Below the pieces are notes generated by a model. The model was not told the origin of the DNA. It was given only the letters and a program-made list of their open reading frames with translations, and did not search any database. Of a DNA stretch of 64,000 nucleotides, positions 53,304 to 61,871 are shown in pieces. The stretch lies in NCBI RefSeq assembly GCF_023558375.1, contig NZ_CP083761.1:2288001-2352000 (forward strand), in the 5' to 3' direction. This DNA comes from Chroococcidiopsis sp. CCMEE 29 (GTDB lineage: Bacteria > Cyanobacteriota > Cyanobacteriia > Cyanobacteriales > Chroococcidiopsidaceae). A program made the translations under genes and the position numbers. Each line of letters begins with the position of its first letter. Within the stretch, counting starts at the first letter, position 1.

Positions 53304-53407
53304 GCTTTTACCCCTTGAGTGAATCCTCTCAAATAGCCTGATAATAATTCCAGAGGGCGATCGCTCCTACATACCCTTTAGTTTTAGAGCCAACGGCGTA
53401 CCCTATA

Positions 53408-53956
53408 ATGTCCAGTTTTCCTTTAAAAGTTCCAGAAGCAGTAACGTTTGAGCAGGCTATTGCTCTGACTCAATCCTTACTATCTCAAGCAGAAGCAGGT
53501 GAACTATCACAGCCAGAAATAGCAACTGTCATTGCTGAGCTAGTCAAAACTGAAAACGGTGCTAGAGGTTTTTTCGTTACTTACCTAACATCTGAAACGT
53601 CAGTTGTAGATAATCCCTCAACTCATGTTGTGCAGGCATTGCAGACAAGTCCAGAAGTAGTGGCAGAGCTATTGGTTAAAAATTTGGCAATGTCAGCGGC
53701 ACAGGCAGTGTTCCACCGTAGGAATCAGAACCAAGAGATGGCTCAGGGTTCAGAGCAAGTGCGTCAGCGTACAGTTCATTTGATCGAACTGCTTGAGCTT
53801 CCCGCTGTAAGCGATCGCTTACAGCAGCTACTGGAAACTGCGGCTACGGCAGAGGGCAGATATAAAGCTTTTCTGGAACGCTGGAATTACGATAACGAAC
53901 AACGGCAGGTAATCTGCCAGGTAGTGCAGCAGGTGATTTCTGAGTTGAAATCATGA
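53408..53956 (+). CDS. Conserved hypothetical protein
   Basis: Protein of 182 aa, soluble and almost entirely helical (FEQAIALTQSLLSQAEAGE; GARGFFVTYLTSE; VRQRTVHLIELLELPAVSDRL; QVICQVVQQVISELKS). It resembles cyanobacterial proteins of unknown function and has no recognised catalytic motif. It is alone on the plus strand, divergent from the HdeD gene and separated from it by about 218 bp. Confidence 0.75.
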   Translation: MSSFPLKVPEAVTFEQAIALTQSLLSQAEAGELSQPEIATVIAELVKTENGARGFFVTYLTSETSVVDNPSTHVVQALQTSPEVVAELLVKNLAMSAAQAVFHRRNQNQEMAQGSEQVRQRTVHLIELLELPAVSDRLQQLLETAATAEGRYKAFLERWNYDNEQRQVICQVVQQVISELKS

Positions 53957-54405
53957 AGCGCGTTTCCCCTGCAAAACTTGCCAGTGTGCCAGTTGAAAGA
54001 CCGGAATTTAGGGTCATCTATCTGTAGAAATCATCAGGCACACTAAGGTGAGGAATTGCCACCATCTCTAGTTATAGAGAGGTTGAGTACATGTGTGGTA
54101 ACAGTGGGGGAGAGAAGAGATGCTTCAGAAACTATTGCTAGCCGTGACGATAACTTTTACCCTAAATTTATTTTTGGGAGTCCACTACGCTGCCAACACC
54201 ACTACTGTAACTAAAGCTTATCTAGCAGGAATGTCGACTTTTTCTAACTCAAGATGACCAATCTGTGAGCAATAGGGTAGCTTAATGACCGTCCCACAGA
54301 TGAAAAACAAAGTCAATTTCAAAAGAGCGATCGCCTACAGTATGGACGCCCTAATTCCAGGTTTTTACCCAGGCGCACTCCATAGTCATGCTGGTGTTGC
54401 GCTTA
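53957..54405. other. Intergenic except for one small frame
   Basis: Apart from the 45-aa frame at 54120-54257 (listed separately), I see no gene, RNA or clear repeat here. Confidence 0.5.
54120..54257 (+). CDS. Possible small exported or membrane peptide (45 aa)
   Basis: ATG at 54120 follows GGGGGAGAGAAG, a strong ribosome site. The product MLQKLLLAVTITFTLNLFLG has a Lys then a hydrophobic stretch, like a signal or membrane anchor, followed by a short polar part ending in TGA. Family unknown. Confidence 0.4.
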   Translation: MLQKLLLAVTITFTLNLFLGVHYAANTTTVTKAYLAGMSTFSNSR

Positions 54406-55467
54406 CTAAGGGTTAGGCTTACCATTTTCAGCAGTTGATGAATCTTGTCTCTGCCATTTATTTAGTACATCCTTAACCAAGACTTCTCTTAGACAAATCT
54501 GGGTCACAATCAATAGTGGAATAGCGAGAAATAAGCCCAAGAAACCGAAAAAGCTAGCGAAAACTACCACTGCTAATATGGTGAACACTGGCATCAGATC
54601 CACCTCTTGCTTCATGATTAAGGGTACCAAAACCAGACTTTCAAACTGCTGAATTGCAATATATAGAAGTAGCACTGCACCTGCCTTCCAAGGTGCATCC
54701 AGCAAGGCAAGTAACATCGGTGGGACTACACTCAAGACGGGTCCGACATTGGGGATAAACTCTAATAAGCCTGCCAAAGCGGCATTGACAAACGGTAGTG
54801 GCACTCCTAAAACTGATAGACCAATAAAGGACACTACAGCAATGACGATCATCGCTAAGAGAGTGCCTCTAATCCAGCCAACCAAAGAGGTTTCACATTC
54901 AGACAGAATCTCATCGACTCGCCGCCGATAGAAGGCAGGAAATGCCAGGATAAAGATGCGGCGATATTGTGCAGGATTCGCCAAGAGCATGATGGTTACA
55001 ACCAAGAACAGCAACAAGCTTACGAGAGCGGCAAGCGAGTTGTTGAGCAAGACAAAAAAGTTACCCAGCAACTGAGCTACCCAAGCTTGAAGTTGTTGAG
55101 CCAGAGTTTCAAATCCAGGAATATTCTCTAAAACTTGCCCAGGAATTTGAGTTTGTATCCATCCGTACCATGAACGCAGCCGTGCTGATACTGCTGGCAA
55201 GAGGTTGACCAATTCTTGCAATTGCTCAACAAGGCGCGGCACAATCACTGCAAAGAAGCCAGTTATAATTGCTAGTAAAAGCACAACTGTGATGGCAATA
55301 GCGATACCTCGCTTGATGCGGTATCGCTGAAATATTGCTACAAGCCGGTTTAAGATTGTTGCTAAGACTACAGCTGCAAATACCACTAAAACAACCTGGC
55401 GGATTTGCCACAGAATGTAAAGAGAGATAACAAGGGCGAGTAAACCGATCCATTGCCCAAAACGCAC
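54406..55467 (-). CDS. AI-2E-family transporter (DUF20)
   Basis: Protein of 353 aa with about eight membrane helices. Family signatures are the N-terminal LVISLYILWQIRQVVLVVFAA, the soluble loop before LLLFLVVTIMLLANPAQYR, and LEFIPNVGPVLSVVPPMLLAL. The family includes TqsA (AI-2 export) and Na+/H+ antiporters. In cyanobacteria the transported solute is unknown, so I would not infer quorum sensing. Confidence 0.9.
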   Translation of the reverse strand: MRFGQWIGLLALVISLYILWQIRQVVLVVFAAVVLATILNRLVAIFQRYRIKRGIAIAITVVLLLAIITGFFAVIVPRLVEQLQELVNLLPAVSARLRSWYGWIQTQIPGQVLENIPGFETLAQQLQAWVAQLLGNFFVLLNNSLAALVSLLLFLVVTIMLLANPAQYRRIFILAFPAFYRRRVDEILSECETSLVGWIRGTLLAMIVIAVVSFIGLSVLGVPLPFVNAALAGLLEFIPNVGPVLSVVPPMLLALLDAPWKAGAVLLLYIAIQQFESLVLVPLIMKQEVDLMPVFTILAVVVFASFFGFLGLFLAIPLLIVTQICLREVLVKDVLNKWQRQDSSTAENGKPNP

Positions 55468-55668
55468 AACACTGCCTCCATCTTTTCGCTATTTCACGCG
55501 ATCGTGCTGAATTTAATCTTTTCAAACTAGCTCTGTCGTCCTCCTTAAGAAAGCCTCTAAAGGGCTAGAGATGTCTCTGATGCCTGGCTCAGTCTTAGAT
55601 ATAGATTTAAGGGGTTTGACAGTAGAGGAATTTGATCTAAATAACTTTTTGCAGCAATAGATAGAAAA

Positions 55669-55773
55669 ATGAAAAAAACACGTCCCAGCAACATATTGAT
55701 GCGTATTTTTGTATCAGTTTTAATCCTCATGGCTATCTTCGTGATCGGCGCGATACTTTTTCACGTCTTTTAA
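55669..55773 (+). CDS. Possible tiny membrane protein (34 aa)
   Basis: The frame MKKTRPSNILMRIFVSVLIL continues hydrophobic to FHVF and TAA. A basic N-terminus plus one helix fits the layout of small thylakoid or stress membrane peptides. There is no strong ribosome site (AATAGATAGAAAA precedes the ATG). I do not recognise it as a known photosystem subunit. Confidence 0.4.
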   Translation: MKKTRPSNILMRIFVSVLILMAIFVIGAILFHVF

Positions 55774-56146
55774 GGGGCTAGGGAAAGCCCTTCAAGGCTG
55801 AGAAAGCCTGTTCAAGCATTCTCGCTTACGACCTCGCTAAAACCTACTTGCGTAGTTGTAAAGATTGATGGCTTTGCTGCTACAAACTTGAACACATATA
55901 GCAGTCTGGGTTTGATTTGTGGGGGAAAGCGTCCAGCCTCCATAGGCAAGATGCCTATGCCATATCTCACAACTTAATTTAGGATTGCTGCTATAGGACT
56001 GTTAATTTTATCTATCGGGAAGGCATTGTGGCAAGCTAAACAGCCTCCCTTGTTGCCACCAACTGTGACTGGAGAGCTTCGCTGTCACACTTTTTTTAAG
56101 TTTTCTATGCATCTAGCTCAATTCCTAGCCTAGATTTAAGCCGTTA
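55774..56146. other. Intergenic with small hairpins
   Basis: No gene is seen. Two short inverted repeats are present: CATAGGCA/TGCCTATG at 55941-55948 and 55952-55959, and GTGGCAA/TTGCCAC at 56028-56034 and 56053-56059. The second may end the COG0523 transcript coming from the right. Confidence 0.45.
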
Positions 56147-57169
56147 TCAATCCAGGCAATCGGTTAACTGTTGTTGCAGCTGGGTCGTATTTAAGTTACG
56201 CCCAATGAAAACTAGCTGATTACTGGGTGGACTAGACCACTCACTTGCATCGATGTCGTAACGTTTACCGCTCAGTTGAAAGATATGACGAGAGGTACTG
56301 TCACTAAACCAGAGGATTCCCTTCGCTCGAAATACATTTTCTGACATCTGCTGGGTGAGGAAATTTTGGAATTTGTAGACGTTGAAGGGGCGATCGCTCT
56401 GGAAGGAAATAGAAATAAATCCATCATTCTCTAAGTGAAGGGAGTGATGATGGTGATGCTCGTGGTCATGATGGTGATGATGTTCGTGCTTCCGGGCATC
56501 TGACTCTTGAATGTAGGCATCTGCTGAGGTCAGTCCCACATCCAGAATCAACGGCAATGGCACTTGACCATATTGACTGTGCAGAATCCTAGCTGCCTGT
56601 TTGAAGTCTCGGATATAAACTTCTAATTGATCCAGTTTTTCTTGCTCGACCAAGTCAATTTTATTCAGCAGAATAACATCCCCATAGGTTAGCTGACTTT
56701 GAGCCGCCTGACTCTGATAATGCTCAGGGGTAAACGTCTCTGCGTCTACAACCGTGAGGATAGAGTCTAGACGAATGAAATCTCGTAACTCTGTGCCAAC
56801 GAACGTCAGAATAATTGGTAAGGGGTCAGCGATGCCTGTGGTTTCAATCACTAAATAATCAATCCGGTCTTCTCGTTCTAAAACTCTATAAACTGCATCG
56901 ACCAAATCGTCGTTAATAGTGCAACAAATGCAGCCGTTAGAAAGCTCCACCATATCTGAATCGATGGAGACTAATAACTGGCTGTCAATATTAATGTCAC
57001 CAAACTCGTTGACCAGAACAGCAACTTTTAAGTCCTGGCTGTTTTCGAGAATTTGATTGAGCAGCGTGGTTTTACCACTGCCTAAGAAACCAGTAATGAT
57101 GGTTAACGGCATCCCTCGCTTGGGAATGTCCAAAATCTTATCTGGTTGTGGTGCTGTGATATTGGTCAT
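56147..57169 (-). CDS. COG0523 GTPase, zinc-type metallochaperone
   Basis: Protein of 340 aa. P-loop GFLGSGKTTLLNQI, metal motif NGCICC, and NKIDL for guanine binding. A long His-rich run (HEHHHHHDHEHHHHH, about residues 230-250) precedes the C-terminal domain. The His run, the sufE partner 13 bp upstream, and a Zur-like palindrome before the pair all point to zinc (ZNG1/YeiR-type), not cobalt. It would deliver zinc to client enzymes when zinc is scarce. The other COG0523 gene at 23605 is of the CobW type. Confidence 0.85.
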   Translation of the reverse strand: MTNITAPQPDKILDIPKRGMPLTIITGFLGSGKTTLLNQILENSQDLKVAVLVNEFGDINIDSQLLVSIDSDMVELSNGCICCTINDDLVDAVYRVLEREDRIDYLVIETTGIADPLPIILTFVGTELRDFIRLDSILTVVDAETFTPEHYQSQAAQSQLTYGDVILLNKIDLVEQEKLDQLEVYIRDFKQAARILHSQYGQVPLPLILDVGLTSADAYIQESDARKHEHHHHHDHEHHHHHSLHLENDGFISISFQSDRPFNVYKFQNFLTQQMSENVFRAKGILWFSDSTSRHIFQLSGKRYDIDASEWSSPPSNQLVFIGRNLNTTQLQQQLTDCLD

Positions 57170-57182
57170 TGCTCGTTTTGTG

Positions 57183-57635
57183 TTAGTTGAGCGATTGAGC
57201 AGACATTGCTAACTGGTATTCCAGTGCCTTTTTCTGCATTGTTTTGAAAATGTTGTAAAACCCATTAGCGCGCGAAGGTGTCAAGCTCACGTTCAACCCA
57301 GTATCTTGAATAAAGTCTGGCGATACTTGCAAAATTTCTGCTGGCGTGAGTCCATTCAAACCTTCAATCAATAGCGCGACTAAACCTTTAACCAATTGGG
57401 AATCGGAATCACCTTGAAACCAAACTTTTCCTTGCTCCAGCCTGGCATTGATATAGACCTGGGAAGCACAACCAGGAACCTTGTTTTCTGACACTTTAGC
57501 CAGTTCCGGCATGGGTTGGAGTCGCTTGCAATACCAGAGCAACTGCTCGTAGCGCTGCTTCGGGCTAGAAAGCCGCTGAAAGCGTTCAACAATGCGTGCT
57601 AAAGACGTTGGCAAGGGAGTTGAACTGGGTGACAT
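57183..57635 (-). CDS. sufE: SufE-family sulfur acceptor
   Basis: Protein of 150 aa. The catalytic cysteine is Cys56 in VPGCASQVYI. The remaining SufE signatures, such as GDSDSQLVKGLVALLIEGLNGLTPAEIL, are clear. SufE takes persulfide sulfur from the SufS desulfurase for Fe-S cluster assembly; no other suf genes are near. It is the first gene of a two-gene unit with the zinc-type GTPase and lies 20 bp behind a Zur/Fur-like box, an uncommon pairing for sufE. Confidence 0.93.
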   Translation of the reverse strand: MSPSSTPLPTSLARIVERFQRLSSPKQRYEQLLWYCKRLQPMPELAKVSENKVPGCASQVYINARLEQGKVWFQGDSDSQLVKGLVALLIEGLNGLTPAEILQVSPDFIQDTGLNVSLTPSRANGFYNIFKTMQKKALEYQLAMSAQSLN

Positions 57636-57654
57636 CGCCTACACCAAGGTAGAA

Positions 57655-57669
57655 TGATAATCATTATAA
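57655..57669 (-). promoter_or_regulatory. Zur/Fur-family operator candidate upstream of sufE-COG0523
   Basis: TGATAATCATTATAA is a 7-1-7 palindrome with one mismatch, matching the TGATAATNATTATCA pattern bound by cyanobacterial Zur. It lies 20-34 bp before the sufE start codon, where a bound repressor would block transcription. The zinc-type GTPase downstream favours Zur over Fur. Confidence 0.7.
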
Positions 57670-57746
57670 TTTATTGAGGATAGCAAAGACTTCCCAGCTC
57701 CCTAAAAAACTCCTAGCTCTTGGCTTTGACCTGCGGAATGTAGGTT

Positions 57747-59255
57747 TTAGCGCAAGCGACAGGACTGGCGCTCCCTTTCTAATTGGGGTTCTTGCCAGGA
57801 AAAGGCGAAATGGCTCACTCCCCGAACTTGTGGTGCAACTTGGCGAATTGCCTGCATTTGAGCTTCTAACGACGGACGATTACTAATTGGCTGTCCCCAA
57901 ACACCTGCGATCGCCGGAATAATCTGCGTCCCTGGCGAAGCGTACTTCACAACCCGCTGAATTAAAGCAGTGATACAGCTAGTATTCCCACAAGCAGCAT
58001 AAGACATTGGATGCCACTCCAACGTGGGGGGAAAGCGATCCCAAGGCTGTAAGCGCGAGTCATAACCTTGACCTACTGTTTGGTTAGCATCTGGAAAGAA
58101 CACTGCTCCCGCTTGCATCCCTTGCCTTTGAACCGGCCAAGCTCCCAAGGCTACAAAGTCTAATACGCCTTGCAGGGCATGAGCAACGCTCAACTGCCAC
58201 AACTCCCATTGCAGCCGCGGTTGCCGTTGAGCTGCACTCGGCATTGCCTCTTTCTGCGGGGGAGGAGGTGGTGGAGTGCGACCCTGCCAGAGTGGTTCAG
58301 TTTCGTCGGGATAAAGTTTATCAGCGGCTTGTATATCTGCTACCGACAAATGTCCCTTGCTGATATAGCGTCGAATTACTTCCAGACCTTTTTTATTAAG
58401 AGCCCGTTGCAACAAAGCTTGTTGGGCAGCATCACCATAAATCCATAAGTCTTGTACTCTAGCAACTACGGAAGCACTGCCTAAACCGCGTGGATAGCGC
58501 ACGTAGTCAAATAAAACTCCATCTGGACGGCGGCGAATCACCTCATTAACCAACTGGTAGTAGTCTCGTTTCGCTTGCAGGTTGTAGGGATCGACAAAGA
58601 CTTGGCTAGCGTTATCAACCACATAAAGGCTCGTCTCTCTCTTCGCATTACGAGCCAGCACCGATTGGCGATCGGGGCGCTGCCCGTAAGAGTAGCCGAA
58701 ATTCATCGTGAACATCCAGGCATAGACCTTCAGTCCTCGCTCACGACCCTTTTGAATTGCTTGCGCTAGCAAATCAATCCTTTCACTGCCTGGTGTCCGG
58801 ACAACCGAAGGCCAAATAGTGGGGTTAGCAGCGGTCGGCAGCAATACCTGGCCGTCATAAAACACCTCAACGTAAACCTGGTTATAACCCTGATTGACAA
58901 TGCGATCCATGATCTTGTCCAATCCCCCAGACTGAATATCACAGGGATACAGACGCAGCCAAATCGCCTGAACTTGGGGCCAGGTACGATTGCGACACTC
59001 CTGCAATTGTTGGGCGTGGCGGTTCAAAAGCTCTTGATAGCGATTCTGAGCATCTTGATTGCCTTTCAGTGCTGACTGTAGTAAGATTTCTTTCTCTTGC
59101 CTTGCCGCCTCTGGTAACTGGCAATATGCTGTAACTTGTGCCTGAGCTGGATGAATCCAGAAGTTTGAACTAACTAGGCTACTGGTCACAACGGCAGCAA
59201 TCAGGCGTTGCCAATTTAATAGAGGTCGTACAAATCTCAAGCGATAATTGGTCAT
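57747..59255 (-). CDS. Exported GHL10-family glycoside-hydrolase-like protein
   Basis: Protein of 502 aa from ATG 59255 (MTNYRLRFVRPLLNWQRLIA), with a signal peptide ending HPAQAQ. The family barrel signatures follow: GYNQVYVEVFYDGQVLLP, LKVYAWMFTMNFGYSYG, VFVDPYNLQAKRDYYQLVNEV, RPDGVLFDYVRYPRG. An inserted Pro-rich stretch (PPPPPPQKEAMPSAA) sits mid-protein. A start 21 codons upstream is possible, but signal cleavage fits the chosen one. Related proteins include peptidoglycan-active YddW-type enzymes. It is the intact counterpart of the truncated frame at 43370. Confidence 0.88.
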   Translation of the reverse strand: MTNYRLRFVRPLLNWQRLIAAVVTSSLVSSNFWIHPAQAQVTAYCQLPEAARQEKEILLQSALKGNQDAQNRYQELLNRHAQQLQECRNRTWPQVQAIWLRLYPCDIQSGGLDKIMDRIVNQGYNQVYVEVFYDGQVLLPTAANPTIWPSVVRTPGSERIDLLAQAIQKGRERGLKVYAWMFTMNFGYSYGQRPDRQSVLARNAKRETSLYVVDNASQVFVDPYNLQAKRDYYQLVNEVIRRRPDGVLFDYVRYPRGLGSASVVARVQDLWIYGDAAQQALLQRALNKKGLEVIRRYISKGHLSVADIQAADKLYPDETEPLWQGRTPPPPPPQKEAMPSAAQRQPRLQWELWQLSVAHALQGVLDFVALGAWPVQRQGMQAGAVFFPDANQTVGQGYDSRLQPWDRFPPTLEWHPMSYAACGNTSCITALIQRVVKYASPGTQIIPAIAGVWGQPISNRPSLEAQMQAIRQVAPQVRGVSHFAFSWQEPQLERERQSCRLR

Positions 59256-59649
59256 TCCTACAACAAAACGAAAGGACAAAGGTATCAGTCTAGTTAAACT
59301 GACTTTCCTAGGCTGCAATCATTCTTGAAAAAGCCTCTCTTCCAAAACTTGGAAGCTTTGGTCTTCCCAAACAAGCTCTTTGCATTTGAACGATGCAGTG
59401 AACCAAGGCAATAGGTTACAATCAACCTCTCTTTTCAAAAATTTTGCAGCCTTGCTCTGAAGACTGCAAAATTGCTCTTTCAGTTTCCTCTGCTAGCTAA
59501 TCCGTTATGGCACTTTTAGGTTGAAGATGTCTAGGATGCCTTGAGATCAAACTTGCACGATCGCCTGGACTCAATAGACCACTGAGCAGCAAATTGTACA
59601 TCTGCTGCTAATAAAAATTACTGGGAAGCAGCACCTGCTTACCCAATAG
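59256..59649. other. Intergenic with a perfect hairpin
   Basis: No gene is seen. CTTCCAA/TTGGAAG (59339-59345 and 59349-59355, 3-base loop) is a stable 7-bp hairpin. It lies 84 bp upstream of the glycosidase start and 300 bp past the psb27 stop, so it might belong to the glycosidase leader. Confidence 0.45.
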
Positions 59650-60045
59650 CTAGCTACCGCGTGAAAGAGCCATCTCCACTTGCCTGAACTCTTGCTCTAA
59701 GCGCTGCTTGAGCTTTTTCGGCACTGGGCGATTCGGGTATGAGCTATAGTGTCCAGCTAAGGAATTTAACGCTGTTCGCATCGTAGTGAAGGAACTGAGA
59801 TTAGTTAAAGAACTATCCCGCTGGTAGCGAGCCGCAAATTCATTAATTTTTTGCCGTGCTTCTGCCTGCACCTGTGCTTTATTGGGTGAATCTTCTGGCA
59901 ATTCAATCGCATTTCTTAATGTGTTAACCACAGCCAAAGTATCTTGACGATAATCCCCACTCAAACCGCCAGCGCTGGAACAGCCCATTAAACCAATGAC
60001 TAGAACCAAAACTAGGGCAAGCAGACGTGACCAATAGCGCTTCAT
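59650..60045 (-). CDS. psb27: Photosystem II assembly lipoprotein Psb27
   Basis: Protein of 131 aa. The signal ends in a lipobox, VIGLMGC (Cys22), and the mature four-helix protein has DYRQDTLAVVNTLRNAIELPE and SFTTMRTALNSLAGHYSSYPNRPVP. Psb27 binds CP43/PSII intermediates on the lumenal side during assembly and repair of the manganese cluster. I chose ATG 60045 (MKRYWSRLL); two extra codons upstream are possible. It stands alone on the minus strand. Confidence 0.95.
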   Translation of the reverse strand: MKRYWSRLLALVLVLVIGLMGCSSAGGLSGDYRQDTLAVVNTLRNAIELPEDSPNKAQVQAEARQKINEFAARYQRDSSLTNLSSFTTMRTALNSLAGHYSSYPNRPVPKKLKQRLEQEFRQVEMALSRGS

Positions 60046-60129
60046 AAGCATTAAGGGTGAGACAGAAAACTAAAGTCGATCCTACCTTGAATTGGTGCCA
60101 TCGGGATCAATGAATCAGGGACGAGAAAA

Positions 60130-60216
60130 GTATGAAGTATAAAGGATGAAGTATGAAGGACAAATATAATCTTCCCCTGCTTACCCTGCCTCCCCTGCCT
60201 CCCCTGCCTACCAAAA
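60130..60216. repeat. GTATGAA heptamers and CTGCCTCCC repeats
   Basis: GTATGAAGTATAAAGGATGAAG is a run of near-identical heptamers, followed by repeated CCTGCCTCC words. They fill the gap between psb27 and the DUF29 gene. Confidence 0.7.
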
Positions 60217-60224
60217 TAGGCAAA

Positions 60225-60740
60225 TTATCTGCCTTCTTTCCAGTCTTCCCCACCTGGTAACTGAGTTAAGTAGTCATTGACGATCGTAGGCAACTCTTTT
60301 ATAGAGTAAGAATAGGTCATTGCTAAGAGCTTTTGAGCCGTGATTAAAATTGGAGTTCTGTCTACCATTTCTGTAAGTTGAAATGGCGTGTATGCTCCAT
60401 CTCGCACTTCTACACTCGCATCGCTAATCGCAATTTCCAACGCCTCTTCCAGCATCGGTTCCCACTCATCTTTCTTGACGTGGTAAGAAGTTTTGTTGTC
60501 TTGGAGGTTCAGTTTTTTAATTTCTATGATTGAACCACGAATTGAAGCAGCCCAAGAGTTAGTTAAACGCTGCTCAACTTGGTTTTTAATCAAGTGAATG
60601 AGCATCCTAATCAAGAAGGATTCGATTGCCCGCAGGATTGCCTTTCTGTTCATGCCATCCAATTCATCTACGAGTGCCAGAGCATCTGCGTAGCGTTGTT
60701 CAAGGATGCTGGCTTTTAAATCTGCTAGTTCCTGAAACAT
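60225..60740 (-). CDS. DUF29-family protein
   Basis: Protein of 171 aa. The DUF29 pattern is seen in the LVDELDGMNRKAILRAIESFLIR segment, then HLIKNQVEQRLTNSWAASIRGSI. DUF29 proteins are very common in cyanobacteria, with no known function; many lie near mobile DNA. The C-terminus (KLLAMTYSYSIKELPTIVND) departs from short family members. It is divergent from the ABC ATPase gene. Confidence 0.7.
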   Translation of the reverse strand: MFQELADLKASILEQRYADALALVDELDGMNRKAILRAIESFLIRMLIHLIKNQVEQRLTNSWAASIRGSIIEIKKLNLQDNKTSYHVKKDEWEPMLEEALEIAISDASVEVRDGAYTPFQLTEMVDRTPILITAQKLLAMTYSYSIKELPTIVNDYLTQLPGGEDWKEGR

Positions 60741-60883
60741 CTAAATATCTGCACGGAATCATGCCATCAAACCGACTATAACATTCAGTCGTTGGGGCTA
60801 TAGTGTTGTTTATTGCCGATGAGCATGCAGCAACTTAACCTACATTAATAAGTGACAGTGTTGAGTTTTAGGTTGAGTAGCTA

Positions 60884-61642
60884 GTGCAAACAGCGCAACT
60901 GCGACTGAATCAGGTAAGTTTATCTGCATCAGTCGGTTCCCAATATTTGCTCAAAGACATTTCCTTTGAAGTGTTCAAGGGCGATCGCATTGCCATTGTT
61001 GGACCATCGGGTGCTGGTAAAACTTCTCTATTGCGGCTTTTGAATCGGCTGATTGAATCGACTGCTGGCTCCACTTTTTTGGAAAATCAAGAATATCGCC
61101 AGCTCCCAGTTATTCAGCTACGCCAACAAGTAACGCTTGTACCGCAAGAGTCTAAGCTGTTAGGAATGACTGTGCAAGAGGCATTGGCTTATCCATTAGT
61201 TTTACGAGATTTGCCGCGATCGCAGATCCAGCAACGGGTTTCCTACTGGATCGAGCAGCTGCACATCCCAGAAGACTGGCTGGGGAGAACTGAGGTACAA
61301 CTGTCAGTGGGACAGCGACAACTTGTGGCGATCGCTCGTGGGTTGGTGATTCAACCCAAAATTCTCTTATTAGATGAGCCAACATCTGCCTTGGATGCTG
61401 GTCGGGCATCCCACCTTGTACAAGTTTTAACCCAACTAGCTACTCGTAGTCAAACTACGATTCTTATGGTCAATCACCAGCTGGAGCTAGCACAAATGTT
61501 TTGTTCGCGGGTTTTGTATTTACAGAACGGTCAACTCCTTTGGGATGAACTTAACACTAGCCAAATGGATTGGGCAAAGTTAAGAGAAACGTTAATTCAA
61601 GCAGAAGCTCAAGCAGCTGAGGAGTGGGCAGGACTTACTTAA
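60884..61642 (+). CDS. Orphan ABC transporter ATPase (FetA/YbbL-like)
   Basis: Protein of 252 aa. Walker A is GPSGAGKTS, the Q-loop is VPQES, the signature is LSVGQRQ, Walker B is ILLLDEPT and the H-loop His lies in MVNHQL. The sequence is close to the FetA/YbbL type (iron export or stress ABC ATPases). No membrane-spanning partner gene is next to it: psb27-DUF29 lie to the left and dgt to the right. The start is GTG 60884; no ATG fits. Confidence 0.85.
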   Translation: MQTAQLRLNQVSLSASVGSQYLLKDISFEVFKGDRIAIVGPSGAGKTSLLRLLNRLIESTAGSTFLENQEYRQLPVIQLRQQVTLVPQESKLLGMTVQEALAYPLVLRDLPRSQIQQRVSYWIEQLHIPEDWLGRTEVQLSVGQRQLVAIARGLVIQPKILLLDEPTSALDAGRASHLVQVLTQLATRSQTTILMVNHQLELAQMFCSRVLYLQNGQLLWDELNTSQMDWAKLRETLIQAEAQAAEEWAGLT

Positions 61643-61646
61643 ACTC

Positions 61647-61671
61647 ATCCCCTCCTTAAAAGGAAGGGGAT
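61647..61671 (+). terminator. Hairpin after the ABC ATPase gene
   Basis: ATCCCCTCCTT (61647-61657) pairs with AAGGAAGGGGAT (61660-61671) with one bulge and a 2-base loop, right after the stop, then TTTCACG. It is a likely transcription end signal. Confidence 0.65.
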
Positions 61672-61871
61672 TTCACGTTATTTGTTGATGGTTGGTGGTT
61701 ATTTGTACAAACAACTAACACCTAACAACGCTCCAACCGGCGGACAGCGGGCAGCTGTCCCTCCCACACCGCGCATGGATGTGGGCTTCCCGCCGACTTT
61801 GGTAAAAATGATTGAGCAGAATTAGCGATCGCAGTTAGTTAAGTTATATTTGCTAAAAAAGGGGGGTAAGG

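Noticed and set aside
54406-55467. AI-2E family protein as evidence of quorum sensing
   Set aside because: The family name is broad; no luxS or receptor gene is nearby and the solute is unknown.
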